64,000 bases of DNA from Burkholderiales bacterium (GTDB lineage Bacteria > Pseudomonadota > Gammaproteobacteria > Burkholderiales > Burkholderiaceae_C), in the NCBI GenBank assembly GCA_947464185.1, contig CANHVY010000008.1, positions 29,862 to 93,861 on the forward strand, written 5' to 3'. A model generated the notes under the pieces. The model was not told where the DNA came from, ran no database searches, and saw only the letters and a list, made by a program, of their open reading frames with translations. Of the stretch, positions 47,502 to 55,985 are shown piece after piece. Numbering within the stretch: position 1 is the stretch's first letter; every line of letters starts with the position of its first letter. Made by a program: the position numbers and the translations under genes.

Positions 47502-48666
47502 CGCGGCGGACACCCGGCCGCTGGCCGGCGTGAAAGTGGTGGAGTTCTGCCAGATCGCCTCCGGCCCCTTCACGGGCATGCTGCTGGCGGACTATGGCGC
47601 GCAGGTGGTGAAGATCGAACCCCCCGAGGGCGACGCCATGCGCACATGGCCGCCCTTGTCGGCGGGCTACAGCGAGAACTTCGCCAGCCTGAACCGGGGC
47701 AAGCAGTCCATTGCACTGGACCTGAAGCACCCCGACGATCTGGCCATGGCGCGCCGCCTGGCCCTGCAGGCCGATGTGCTGGTGGAGAACAGCCGCCCAG
47801 GTGCCATGCAGCGCCTGGGGCTGGGCTGGGACTGGTTCGCGCCGCGCAAGCCCTCGCTGGTGTACTGCTCCATCTCCGCCTTCGGTCAGGACGGCCCGCG
47901 GGGCGCAGAGGGCGGCTTCGACGTCACCATCCAGGCGGCGGCCGGCGTGATGAGCGTGACCGGCGAACCCGGCGGTGACCCCGTCAAGGCCGGGGTGCCG
48001 CTGGCCGACTTTGCCTCGGGCCTGTACGCAGCCTTCACCATCGCCGCAGTACTGGCCCGGGTGCGGGCCGGTGGCGCGGGGGGGCACATCGATGTGCCGA
48101 TGTTTGGCGCGACGCTGGGCATCTCGGCCCTGCAGACCAGCGAGTTCTTTGGCACCGGCCGCAACCCGCGCAAGCTCGGGTCGGCACATCCGCGCAACGC
48201 GCCCTACCAGGCCTACGCCGCACGTGAAGGCTGGTTCGTTATCGCCGCGGGCAACAACCGCCTCTGGCAGCAGGTGTGCGCCGTGGTGGGGGTGCCTGAG
48301 TTGTTGCAGGACGCCCGCTTTGCGTCGCCATCGCTGCGCGCGCAGCACCAGACCGAGCTGAAGAAACTGCTGGACCCGCACTTCGCGCGCGAGACGGCAG
48401 ATCACTGGCTGCAGGCCTTCCAGGCTGCCGGGGTGCCCTGCGCGCCCCTCAACGGCTATGAGGAAGCCCTGGCCGATGTCCAGGCCCGCCACCTGCAGCT
48501 CGTGCAGCCGCAGGCGCTTCCGGGCGGCACGCTCACGCGCACCGTGGGGTGCCCGGTACGCCTGGACGGGCAGGTCGTGGCCGTGGACACACGGCCCCCC
48601 GCCCTCGACGAGCACGGCCCGGCGCTCCGGGCCCGCCCCCTGGCCGAGCCGAAAGCTAGCGCCTGA
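47485..48666 (+). CDS. Class III CoA-transferase (CaiB/BaiF family)
   Basis: A 393-residue family III CoA-transferase, which moves CoA between carboxylic acids through a covalent Asp-anhydride. The catalytic Asp is Asp175 in [13 protein letters not shown], equivalent to Asp169 of formyl-CoA transferase. [37 protein letters not shown] and [10 protein letters not shown] are standard. It overlaps the suhB end by 17 bases and is followed 17 bases later by a thiol-dioxygenase-like cupin. Substrate is not shown by sequence; the neighbour suggests a sulfur-containing acid. Confidence 0.9.
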   Translation: MTRPSDAADTRPLAGVKVVEFCQIASGPFTGMLLADYGAQVVKIEPPEGDAMRTWPPLSAGYSENFASLNRGKQSIALDLKHPDDLAMARRLALQADVLVENSRPGAMQRLGLGWDWFAPRKPSLVYCSISAFGQDGPRGAEGGFDVTIQAAAGVMSVTGEPGGDPVKAGVPLADFASGLYAAFTIAAVLARVRAGGAGGHIDVPMFGATLGISALQTSEFFGTGRNPRKLGSAHPRNAPYQAYAAREGWFVIAAGNNRLWQQVCAVVGVPELLQDARFASPSLRAQHQTELKKLLDPHFARETADHWLQAFQAAGVPCAPLNGYEEALADVQARHLQLVQPQALPGGTLTRTVGCPVRLDGQVVAVDTRPPALDEHGPALRARPLAEPKASA

Positions 48667-48683
48667 CCTCCGCAGACAACACC

Positions 48684-49325
48684 ATGGCCGACATCAGCCC
48701 GCTGCGCGACTTCGTGATTGCCATGACGCACCTGGTGTCGAAGACCCAGGACGAACCGGTGCTGTTGCGCGAGGGACGCGCCCTGCTGGCGCCGCTGCTG
48801 GCCGACGACCGCTGGCTGCCCGAGGCGTGCGCCTTGCTGCGACCGGACCGCTACGCGCAGTACCTGCTGCACGCCGACCCGCTGGAACGCTTCTCGGTGG
48901 TGAGCTTTGTCTGGGGCCCCGGCCACCGCACCCCCGTGCACGACCACACCGTGTGGGGCCTGGTGGGGATGCTGCGCGGGGCCGAACGCTGCGACGAGTT
49001 TCATCTGGACGCAGCCGGGGTCGTCCCCCTGGCCACCGGCCGCAGCCATGTCATGCAGCCTGGCGATATCGAAGCGGTGTCGCCCACCGTGGGCGACTGG
49101 CACCGCGTGAGCAGCGCGCGCGCCGACGGGGCGTCCGTCAGCATCCATGTCTATGGCGCCAACATCGGCGCCGTGCGTCGGCACCGGCTGGACGACGCCA
49201 GCCGGGTGGTCGAATTCGTCTCCGGCTACGACAGCGCCACGGTGCCCAACCTCTGGGACCGGTCCAAGGCCCCGCAACAGCCCCCCGCTGGCGCGGCCCG
49301 GCCGCCCGGTTCGGTCAACCGCTGA
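48684..49325 (+). CDS. Cupin thiol dioxygenase (cysteine / 3-mercaptopropionate dioxygenase family)
   Basis: A 213-residue cupin with the three-His iron site of thiol dioxygenases: His86 and His88 in VHDHTVWG, and His155 in SIHVYG. These enzymes oxidise a thiol to a sulfinic acid with O2. The VHDHTVWGLVGMLRG segment is closer to bacterial 3-mercaptopropionate-type enzymes than to mammalian cysteine dioxygenase, judged by eye. The adjacent Cys that forms a crosslink in mammalian cysteine dioxygenase is not seen. The last ~25 residues are a Pro/Ala tail. It lies between the CoA-transferase and a crotonase-fold gene. Confidence 0.85.
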   Translation: MADISPLRDFVIAMTHLVSKTQDEPVLLREGRALLAPLLADDRWLPEACALLRPDRYAQYLLHADPLERFSVVSFVWGPGHRTPVHDHTVWGLVGMLRGAERCDEFHLDAAGVVPLATGRSHVMQPGDIEAVSPTVGDWHRVSSARADGASVSIHVYGANIGAVRRHRLDDASRVVEFVSGYDSATVPNLWDRSKAPQQPPAGAARPPGSVNR

Positions 49326-49334
49326 CGCAAGCCA

Positions 49335-50153
49335 ATGGCCGAGAACAACCGCCTGGAACTGGTCAGCACACGCCGCGACGGCGTGGCCACGCTCACGATG
49401 AACCGGCCGGAGCGCGGGAACGCGCTCTCGGCGGAACTGGTGGAAGCCCTGCTGGACGGTGTGAACGCCGCCCTGGAGGACGACGCGGTCCACACCCTGG
49501 TGCTGCGCGGACAGGGGCGGCACTTCTGCACCGGCCTGGACCTCTCGGACCTGGACCGGGCCAGCGACGCGGCACTGCTGTGGCGCCTGGTGCGCATCGA
49601 GACACTGCTGACCACGGTCTGGCAGGCCCCCAAGCGCACCGTGGCCGTGGCCCAGGGCCGCACCTGGGGTGCGGGCGCCGATCTGTTCGTCGCCTGCGAG
49701 CAGCGTGTGGCCCTGCCGGGGGCCACCTTCCGGTTTCCGGGCGCACAGTTCGGCATCGTGCTGGGCACCCGACGCCTGGCCTTGCGCCTGGGCGGCGGAG
49801 CCGCCCGCGACCTCCTGACGTCGGGCGGCGAACGGGACACGGCCCAGGCCCTGGCCTGTGGCCTGGCCAGCCATGCCGAGGAGCCTGACTTGCAAGCACC
49901 CAAGGTGGATGCCGCCACAGGCGCCTCCCTGCGAGCCACCACCCGCGCAGCCGAGGGCGGTGACCTGCGCGACGCCGACCTGGCGGCCCTGGTGCGTTCT
50001 GCGGCCCAACCGGGGCTGGTGTCGCGGGTCAGACGCTATGTTGAGTCGCTCAAAGCGGCACAGGTGGCACCGGTGGCAGCGGTGGCAGCGGTGGCAGCGA
50101 TGGCGCAGATCGCGGCACCGGAACGCCCGACGGCCGAGCCCGGAGCGCGATGA
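49335..50153 (+). CDS. Crotonase-fold protein lacking the hydratase glutamates
   Basis: A 272-residue enoyl-CoA hydratase/isomerase-superfamily protein. The N-terminal TLTMNRPERGNALSAELVEAL and the first oxyanion-hole loop FCTGLDLSDL are typical, as is GRTWGAGADLFVACEQ. The two catalytic Glu of hydratases fall at GAGAD (Asp) and FPGAQFG (Ala/Gln), so classic hydratase activity is unlikely. The C-terminal third departs from the family and ends in a VAA repeat encoded by a 9-base tandem repeat. It follows the cupin by 9 bases and overlaps the next gene by 4. Confidence 0.82.
   Translation: MAENNRLELVSTRRDGVATLTMNRPERGNALSAELVEALLDGVNAALEDDAVHTLVLRGQGRHFCTGLDLSDLDRASDAALLWRLVRIETLLTTVWQAPKRTVAVAQGRTWGAGADLFVACEQRVALPGATFRFPGAQFGIVLGTRRLALRLGGGAARDLLTSGGERDTAQALACGLASHAEEPDLQAPKVDAATGASLRATTRAAEGGDLRDADLAALVRSAAQPGLVSRVRRYVESLKAAQVAPVAAVAAVAAMAQIAAPERPTAEPGAR
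50064..50099 (+). repeat. 9-base tandem repeat inside the crotonase-fold gene
   Basis: Four units of GTGGCAGCG (first unit GTGGCACCG), with a degenerate fifth unit at 50100-50108. It encodes V-A-A repeats near the C-terminus; unit-number changes would keep the frame. Confidence 0.9.
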
Positions 50154-51103
50154 GCCCGTTGACTGACCCTCGCCCTGCCGGGCTTCCCGTATCCGGCACG
50201 CCGGCCTCTTCCTGGGCACTGGCGGCGGGTCTGGTGATCGTCTGCATCTGGGGGGCGAACTTCGCAGTGCAAAAGGCGCTGTTCCAGGTGCTGCCGCCCA
50301 CAGGCTTCCTCTTTGCGCGCTATCTGCTGATGCCTTTGTGCGCCGCATTGCTGCTGGTCTTCAGCACCGGTGGACTCCAGGCGGTCCGGTCCGTGCCGCG
50401 GGCAGACCTGCTGCAGATGGCCTTTCTGGGTTTCATGGGCCACAGCGTGCACGTCACCATGGTGACCTTCGGCATCCATTGGTCCACGGCCTTTTCCAGC
50501 GCCCTGATCCTGGCCTGCGGGCCGATCTTCACACTGCTGATCCTGCACTGGGCGGGGCATGAGCGGCTGAGCTGGCCGCAGATCGCCGGGGTGGGCCTGG
50601 CCTGCCTGGGCGTGCTCGTCTTCCTCTCCGACAAGCTGCTGGGCCAGCAATGGGCGGCCACGGGTGGCGACCTGATGATGCTGCTGGCCGCCGCGCTGTT
50701 CTCGTACTACACGGTGATGTCCAAGCCGCTCATCCAGCGCCATGGCGGGGTGATGGTGATGGCCTGCGCCACCATCGCCGGCAGCCCTCTCGTGGTGCTG
50801 GTCTGCGCCGCCAGCGCCTGGACGGCCCCCTGGGCCGCGATGACGGCGCTGCACTGGGGCCTGCTGTTGTGGGCGTCGCTGGTGTCGGCGTTCCTGGGGT
50901 GGTTCGTCTGGGGCTGGGTCAACGAGCAGCGGGGCGTTGCGCGCACGGCGCCCTTGCAGTACCTGATGCCGGTGGTGGCGGGCGTGGTGGCCTGGTGGGC
51001 CACGGGTGAGCGCTTCAGCGCAGTGAAGCTGGGCGGCGCCACCCTCACCCTGGCAGGCGTGGCGCTGGCCCAGTTTGCCGACCGGCTGCGCCAACGGCCC
51101 TGA
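50150..51103 (+). CDS. DMT-superfamily transporter (EamA domains)
   Basis: A 317-residue membrane protein with ten helices in two EamA repeats, first around residues 25-155 and second 165-310. FAVQKALFQVLPPTGFLFAR and TAPLQYLMPVVAGVVAWWATGE are family-typical. EamA proteins usually export amino acids or metabolites. The ligand is unknown. Its start overlaps the crotonase-fold gene stop (ATGA), so it is translationally coupled to it. Confidence 0.92.
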   Translation: MSPLTDPRPAGLPVSGTPASSWALAAGLVIVCIWGANFAVQKALFQVLPPTGFLFARYLLMPLCAALLLVFSTGGLQAVRSVPRADLLQMAFLGFMGHSVHVTMVTFGIHWSTAFSSALILACGPIFTLLILHWAGHERLSWPQIAGVGLACLGVLVFLSDKLLGQQWAATGGDLMMLLAAALFSYYTVMSKPLIQRHGGVMVMACATIAGSPLVVLVCAASAWTAPWAAMTALHWGLLLWASLVSAFLGWFVWGWVNEQRGVARTAPLQYLMPVVAGVVAWWATGERFSAVKLGGATLTLAGVALAQFADRLRQRP

Positions 51104-51159
51104 CAGCCCCCATTGCGCTTAACGCTTAAAGTTCATGGCCGCCCCCCGAAAGGTGACCC

Positions 51160-51798
51160 ATGTACATCCCGCCCCAGTTCGCCGAGAGCCGCCCCGAGGT
51201 CCTGCACCGCATCATCCGCGAGCATCCGCTGGGCACGCTGGTCCGCAGCGAAGAGGGGGGCCTGGATGCCGACCACATCCCGTTCGAGTTCGAACCCGAC
51301 ACCGGGCCGCTGGGGACGCTGAAAGCCCACGTGGCCCGCAACAACCCGCTGTGGCAACGCTGCCCCACGGGCACGCCGGTCCTGGTGATCTTCCGTGGGG
51401 CGCAGGCCTACATCTCGCCCAACTGGTACCCCAGCAAGCACGAGACACACCGCCAGGTGCCCACCTGGAACTACGAGGTGGTGCATGCGCACGGCACCCT
51501 GAGCATCCATGACGACGAGCGCTACGTGCGTGCGTTGGTCGCCCGCCTGACGCGCGAGCACGACGCCGCCGAGCCCCGGCCGTGGAAGATGGGTGAAGCA
51601 CCGCCCGACTACATCCAGATGATGCTGGGCAACATCGTCGGCATCGAGGTCCAGGTCACCTCGCTGGTGGGCAAATCCAAGCTCAGCCAGAACCGCGAAC
51701 TGCGGGACCGTCGCAACGCGGCGGACACGTTGGCCGAGCGCGGCCGCGACGGGCTGGCCCAGGCGATGCGCGCAACGCTGCCGGCCGAAGAGAACTGA
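51160..51798 (+). CDS. PaiB-like FMN-binding protein
   Basis: A 212-residue flavin-reductase-like split-barrel protein of the PaiB family, named after a Bacillus regulator of sporulation and degradative enzymes. MYIPPQFAESRPEVLHRIIREHPLG and NWYPSKHETHRQVPTWNYEVVHAHG are family hallmarks. In most bacteria the role is unproven. AAGGTGACCC precedes the ATG. It follows the EamA gene by 56 bases and converges on the acyl-CoA ligase. Confidence 0.9.
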   Translation: MYIPPQFAESRPEVLHRIIREHPLGTLVRSEEGGLDADHIPFEFEPDTGPLGTLKAHVARNNPLWQRCPTGTPVLVIFRGAQAYISPNWYPSKHETHRQVPTWNYEVVHAHGTLSIHDDERYVRALVARLTREHDAAEPRPWKMGEAPPDYIQMMLGNIVGIEVQVTSLVGKSKLSQNRELRDRRNAADTLAERGRDGLAQAMRATLPAEEN

Positions 51799-51882
51799 CA
51801 CGGTCCTTGGCTTTGTCACCTGGCAGCCTGGGCGCAGCCGCAGGGCCAGGCCGCGGCGCCCTCAGGCGCTCGTTCAACGCCC

Positions 51883-53424
51883 CTATTCGACCCTCTGGCC
51901 GCCGCCGATCCAGCGATCCCGCAACTCGCGCTTGAGCACCTTGCCGATGGCGCTGCGCGGCAGTTCTTCGACCGCCATGAGGGCGGCCAGGCGCTGCGTG
52001 CGGCCCAGGCGACCGTTGGCCCAGTTGCGCAGCGCCGGCAGATCGACCGCAGAGCCCGGACGCAGCACGACGCAGGCCACCGGCGTCTCGCCCCAACGGG
52101 AGGAGGGCACGCCGAACACGGCCGCATCGTCCACGCCCGGGTGCTCGCGCAGCACGGCCTCCAGGTCCTTGGGGTACAGGTTGAAGCCGCCGCTGATGAT
52201 CATGTCCTTGCGGCGGTCCATCAGCACCAGGAAGCCGTCCTCGTCGAAGCGCCCCACATCGCCGGTGCGGATGTAGCGCCGCCCTTCGGCATCGAACCAC
52301 TCGGCCTCGCGCGTCTGGTCCAGTCGTCCGTGGTAGCCGCTCATCATGCCGGGCGAGCGTCCGACGACCTCGCCCACGGTCTGCGGACCGGGCGGCAGTT
52401 CACAGCCGGCCTCGTCGATCAGGCGAAGGTCGTGGCCCGGGGCCGGCCGACCCACGGTGTGCAGCTTGTCCGGGTGCGCGCGCCCATCCAGCATGCAGGC
52501 GCCACCCCCTTCAGTCATGCCGTAGACCTCCAGCAAGTCCCCTGGCCAACGGGCCAGCACCTGCGCCTTGAGTGCGGCCTCGAAGGGCGCGCTGGTGCAC
52601 AGCTTCATGCGGAAGGCCGACAGGTCGTGCGCATCGAAACCGGGATGCGCCATCAGGCGCCGGTACTGCACCGGCACCAGCATGGTGTGGGTGGCACGCA
52701 AGTCGACGGCCAGGCGCAGGTAGCCGCTGACATCAAACTTCGGCATCAGGTGGATGCGGGCGCCAGCGCCCAGCGCCGGGTAGAAGGCCACCAGCGTGGT
52801 GTTCGAGTACAGCGGCGTGGCTAGCAGCAGCACCGTCTGTGCGTCCATGGCATAGCGCGCGGCGCGCTGCATGTGGGCAAAGCGCATGGCGTGCGGCTGC
52901 ACGATGCCCTTGGGGGTGCCGGTGGTGCCCGAGGAGTAGATGATGTTGAACGGGCCCCCCGGGCTGATGGCCACGGGCTGCGGCGCCACACCCTCCGGTG
53001 CCAGCCAGTCGTCGAACACAGCCCCCCTGCCCGCAGCGCCCAGGTCGATAGGTTGCACACCCGGCGGCAGTGCTCCCAGCAAGGGCGAGGCCTGTTCGTC
53101 CACGAAGACGAACGCTGCCTCTGAGTCCGCCACCATGGCACCGAACTGCGCCGGCGTCACCGACGGCGCGATCGGCGCCGGCACCGCCCCCGCACGCAGC
53201 GCGCCCAGGCCGCACACGGCCTGCAGCACGCCGGACGCCGCGCAACTGGCCACGGCCTGGCCGGGCAGCACGCCGTCGCGCTGCAAGGCGGCGGCCACGC
53301 GGTCCACCAGGCGGTCCAGGGTCTGGTAGTCCAGCAACCACTGCCCGTCACCGAGGGCCAGCGCCTGCGGCTGCTGCCGGGCCACGCGGCGCAGACGGTC
53401 GGTGAGGGTCTCGAACGAGTTCAT
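51883..53424 (-). CDS. AMP-dependent acyl-CoA synthetase/ligase
   Basis: A 513-residue adenylate-forming enzyme of the ANL family. The P-loop is IYSSGTTGTPKGIV, YGMTEGGGACM the A5 motif, YIRTGDVGRFDEDGF the A7 motif, RRKDMIISGGFNLYP the hinge, and LPRSAIGKVLKRELR holds the A10 lysine. It activates a carboxylic acid to its CoA thioester; the acid is unknown. It may work with the neighbouring CoA-transferase cluster but lies on the opposite strand. The DUF457 gene lies 25 bases upstream on the same strand. Confidence 0.92.
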   Translation of the reverse strand: MNSFETLTDRLRRVARQQPQALALGDGQWLLDYQTLDRLVDRVAAALQRDGVLPGQAVASCAASGVLQAVCGLGALRAGAVPAPIAPSVTPAQFGAMVADSEAAFVFVDEQASPLLGALPPGVQPIDLGAAGRGAVFDDWLAPEGVAPQPVAISPGGPFNIIYSSGTTGTPKGIVQPHAMRFAHMQRAARYAMDAQTVLLLATPLYSNTTLVAFYPALGAGARIHLMPKFDVSGYLRLAVDLRATHTMLVPVQYRRLMAHPGFDAHDLSAFRMKLCTSAPFEAALKAQVLARWPGDLLEVYGMTEGGGACMLDGRAHPDKLHTVGRPAPGHDLRLIDEAGCELPPGPQTVGEVVGRSPGMMSGYHGRLDQTREAEWFDAEGRRYIRTGDVGRFDEDGFLVLMDRRKDMIISGGFNLYPKDLEAVLREHPGVDDAAVFGVPSSRWGETPVACVVLRPGSAVDLPALRNWANGRLGRTQRLAALMAVEELPRSAIGKVLKRELRDRWIGGGQRVE

Positions 53425-53449
53425 CGGCAGGGCCGCCAGCCTTGAAGCT

Positions 53450-54829
53450 TCAGATCAACCACTCGCAGCGCCCGCGCCCCGTGGCCTGGCCGCGGAAATC
53501 GCTGGTCCACTCCAGGGACGCGAGGTCCAGTTGGATGCGTTCGTTGTCGAGGGCAGTGGCCAGCAGCGGGCCTTGTGCCGACACGGCATGCGGCCGCAGG
53601 CCGTCGATCTCCATTCCCAGGAAGGCCTCCCCTTCCCAGCGGATGGTGACCCGACGCTGCCAGGAACTGCGCTGCGGCAGGTAGGCCACGTCGCAAGTCA
53701 TCATGCGCAGGCGTGCGCCCTCTCCCAACCCTGGAGGGTCCAGATCCTGACCGGCGGCACGGTCCCGAAGCCAGCGCAGACCGGCCGCGATGTCGATGTC
53801 GGCCCGGCCACCGACCGACGTGGGGGTCTCCAAGGGGTGCAGCCCGCTGCCTCGCCGAGCCACCCCGAACGAGAAGACGTAGGCGGGTTCCTGGCCCATG
53901 CGCAGGTCGGTGATGCGCACGACGCCCTGGCGCTCGTCCACACGGTAGAACCCGCGGCTGAAGGCCTGGATGTGCTGCACGGCGGGCCAGGACTGCACGT
54001 CGCGCTGGAGGTCGGGGTCCAGCGGGTAGGCGTTGAAGCGCACGGCGCGACCGCGGTCGGCCAGCGAGTAGAAGCCTTCCTCGTAATGGGTGGGGTGCAT
54101 GACCACGATGCGCCAGAGCACGGTGTTGAACGCGGTGGGGGTGACCAGCACCCGATCGGCGGTCAACGCCTCCCCGCGCGCAGCCAGTTGGCCGTGCACA
54201 AGGCCGGTCACGTGGTGCTGCACCCCCGCCGACCAGCCCAGGTAAGCCGTGGACAGCAGGAGCCCCGCCAGGTTCCACCGCAAGCCACCAGGGCTGCGGC
54301 GAAACAGCGCCGCAGACAAGCCCATCAGCAAGGGCAAGGTGTAGAGCGGGTCGATGATGAAGATGCTGCCCAGGCCGTAGGGCTGGCTGTAGAACGGCAG
54401 GGCCAGGCGGGTTCCGTAGACGGTCATCGCGTCCAGCAGTGCATGGGTGACCAGCACCAGCCACACGGTCAGGAGCCATCGCGGGAAGTCTCCTTGCCCG
54501 GCGGACGCGGCAGCAGGCAGCGCTGCCACAGACCCGGCCCCGACAGGCTGCTGGCCGGCCGCCCCTGCTGCAGAACCACCCCGGCGCATCCACCAGGTGA
54601 TGCCGGCGGCCAACGGCACCGCCGCCAGGGACTGCCAGAACAGGGCGTGGGTTTCGGCGCGGTGCAGCACCATGTTCAGCACCGGACTGCCGTGGTCGAT
54701 CAAGGCGTCCAGGTCCGGCAGGGTGCCCAGCACGCCGCCCCACAAGGCCGCCTTCCAAACGGCCGTGCGGCGCCCCATCACGGCCACGCTGACGGCGGCG
54801 CCCAGCGCCCACTGCGACAAGGAATCCAT
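53450..54829 (-). CDS. DUF457 / YdjM-type membrane-bound hydrolase-like protein with C-terminal extension
   Basis: A 459-residue protein of the family called metal-dependent hydrolases (YdjM/YbcI-like). MDSLSQWALGAAVS, LPDLDALIDHG and LHRAETHALFW are the conserved His/Asp motifs in the first helices, with THALLDAMTVYGT later. Several more helices follow. After residue ~230 comes a ~220-residue soluble domain (PTHYEEGFYSLADRG ...), making it longer than short relatives. ATG 54829 is chosen by the MDSLxQ start; ATGs at 54838 and 54841 are possible. Function is unknown. Confidence 0.82.
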   Translation of the reverse strand: MDSLSQWALGAAVSVAVMGRRTAVWKAALWGGVLGTLPDLDALIDHGSPVLNMVLHRAETHALFWQSLAAVPLAAGITWWMRRGGSAAGAAGQQPVGAGSVAALPAAASAGQGDFPRWLLTVWLVLVTHALLDAMTVYGTRLALPFYSQPYGLGSIFIIDPLYTLPLLMGLSAALFRRSPGGLRWNLAGLLLSTAYLGWSAGVQHHVTGLVHGQLAARGEALTADRVLVTPTAFNTVLWRIVVMHPTHYEEGFYSLADRGRAVRFNAYPLDPDLQRDVQSWPAVQHIQAFSRGFYRVDERQGVVRITDLRMGQEPAYVFSFGVARRGSGLHPLETPTSVGGRADIDIAAGLRWLRDRAAGQDLDPPGLGEGARLRMMTCDVAYLPQRSSWQRRVTIRWEGEAFLGMEIDGLRPHAVSAQGPLLATALDNERIQLDLASLEWTSDFRGQATGRGRCEWLI

Positions 54830-54900
54830 GAGCCGCATCATAGGGACGGGGCGAAGTCCCTCTGCCAGGGCTGGGGCACCTGGCAAGACCCGACGTTACG

Positions 54901-55977
54901 ATGCCGCGGATGAAGGACATCCAAGCCCGCAGCCGGAGCACGCTGATCGCCACCGTTGAGGCCCCTGTCGGGTCCAGCGCCAGAATCCCGGTCGCGGCGC
55001 GCTGCAGATCCACCGTGACGGCCCTGGTCACCGCCGCCCTGCTGGCCAGCCCGCTCACCACGGCGGCACAGCCGCCCAAGTCCTGTCCTGGCGGTGTCGT
55101 GCGCATTATCGTGCCCGTGGCCGCGGGCGGTCCGATGGACCGGCTGGCGCGCGGTCTGGCCGAACGCCTGTCCGCCAGCCGCGGGCTGCCCCATGTGGTG
55201 GAGAACCGCTCGGGCGGCATGACGATTCCAGCCTGGGATGCCGTGGCCAAGGCCGCGCCAGACGGCTGCACCCTGCTCATCGCCAGCACCAGCGGCCGCA
55301 CCGTGCTGCCGTTCCAGGCCAGGCTGCCCTTCGACCCGGCGCGCGACCTCCAGCCCGTCACGCCCCTGGCCGACGTGCCGCAGCTGTTCGTGGCGCACCC
55401 GTCGGCAGGCATGACGTCCCTGGGGGATCTGGTGCAGCGCGCCCGCCAGGCTCCCCAGGGGGTCACGATCGCCATCCCGAGCCCGGGGGCCCTCACCCAC
55501 CTGGCGGCCGTGGCCTTGCAGCGGGCCTCCGGGATTCGCCTGGTCGAGGTGCCTTACCGCGGCGGTGCCCCGGCCGCCCTGGCGGTGCGCAGCGGCGAGG
55601 TGGCCATGATGTCGGCCGATGTCGGCTCGGTGCTGCCCCTGGTGCAGGCGGGGGAACTGGTGCCGCTGGCCACCGCGAGCAGCCGTCGCCTGCCGCAACT
55701 GCCCCAGGTGCCCACGGTGGCCGAAGCTGGCTTCGGAGACCTGGAGGCCCTCAATGTGTACGCGTTGTTCGCCCCGGCGGGACTGCCGGCGGCCGCGCTG
55801 CGCTCATTGCATGCGGAGGTCGAATCGGCGCTGCGACGCGAGGACATGCGCTTGCCCCTCGTCGCCATCGGCATGGTGCCGCGCACCACCACGCCGGCCG
55901 CCTTCGAGGCCGAACTTGCCGAACAGGTGCGGAGGCTGGAACCCCTGGCCCGGCAGGCCTACCAGTTGGGAAACTGA
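54901..55977 (+). CDS. Bug-family periplasmic substrate-binding protein (tripartite tricarboxylate transporter)
   Basis: A 358-residue periplasmic binding protein of the Bug family, much expanded in Burkholderiales, which feeds tripartite tricarboxylate transporters or acts as a sensor. VRIIVPVAAGGPMDRLARGLAERL and VENRSGGMTIPAWDAVAKAAPDG are the family blocks, with LTHLAAVALQ and VPYRGGAPAALAVRSGEV. The signal peptide core is around residues 38-56 (TVTALVTAALLASPLTTAAQ), so the annotated start leaves an unusually long n-region and may be too early. No TctA/TctB genes are nearby. Confidence 0.9.
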   Translation: MPRMKDIQARSRSTLIATVEAPVGSSARIPVAARCRSTVTALVTAALLASPLTTAAQPPKSCPGGVVRIIVPVAAGGPMDRLARGLAERLSASRGLPHVVENRSGGMTIPAWDAVAKAAPDGCTLLIASTSGRTVLPFQARLPFDPARDLQPVTPLADVPQLFVAHPSAGMTSLGDLVQRARQAPQGVTIAIPSPGALTHLAAVALQRASGIRLVEVPYRGGAPAALAVRSGEVAMMSADVGSVLPLVQAGELVPLATASSRRLPQLPQVPTVAEAGFGDLEALNVYALFAPAGLPAAALRSLHAEVESALRREDMRLPLVAIGMVPRTTTPAAFEAELAEQVRRLEPLARQAYQLGN

Positions 55978-55985
55978 AGCGCGCT

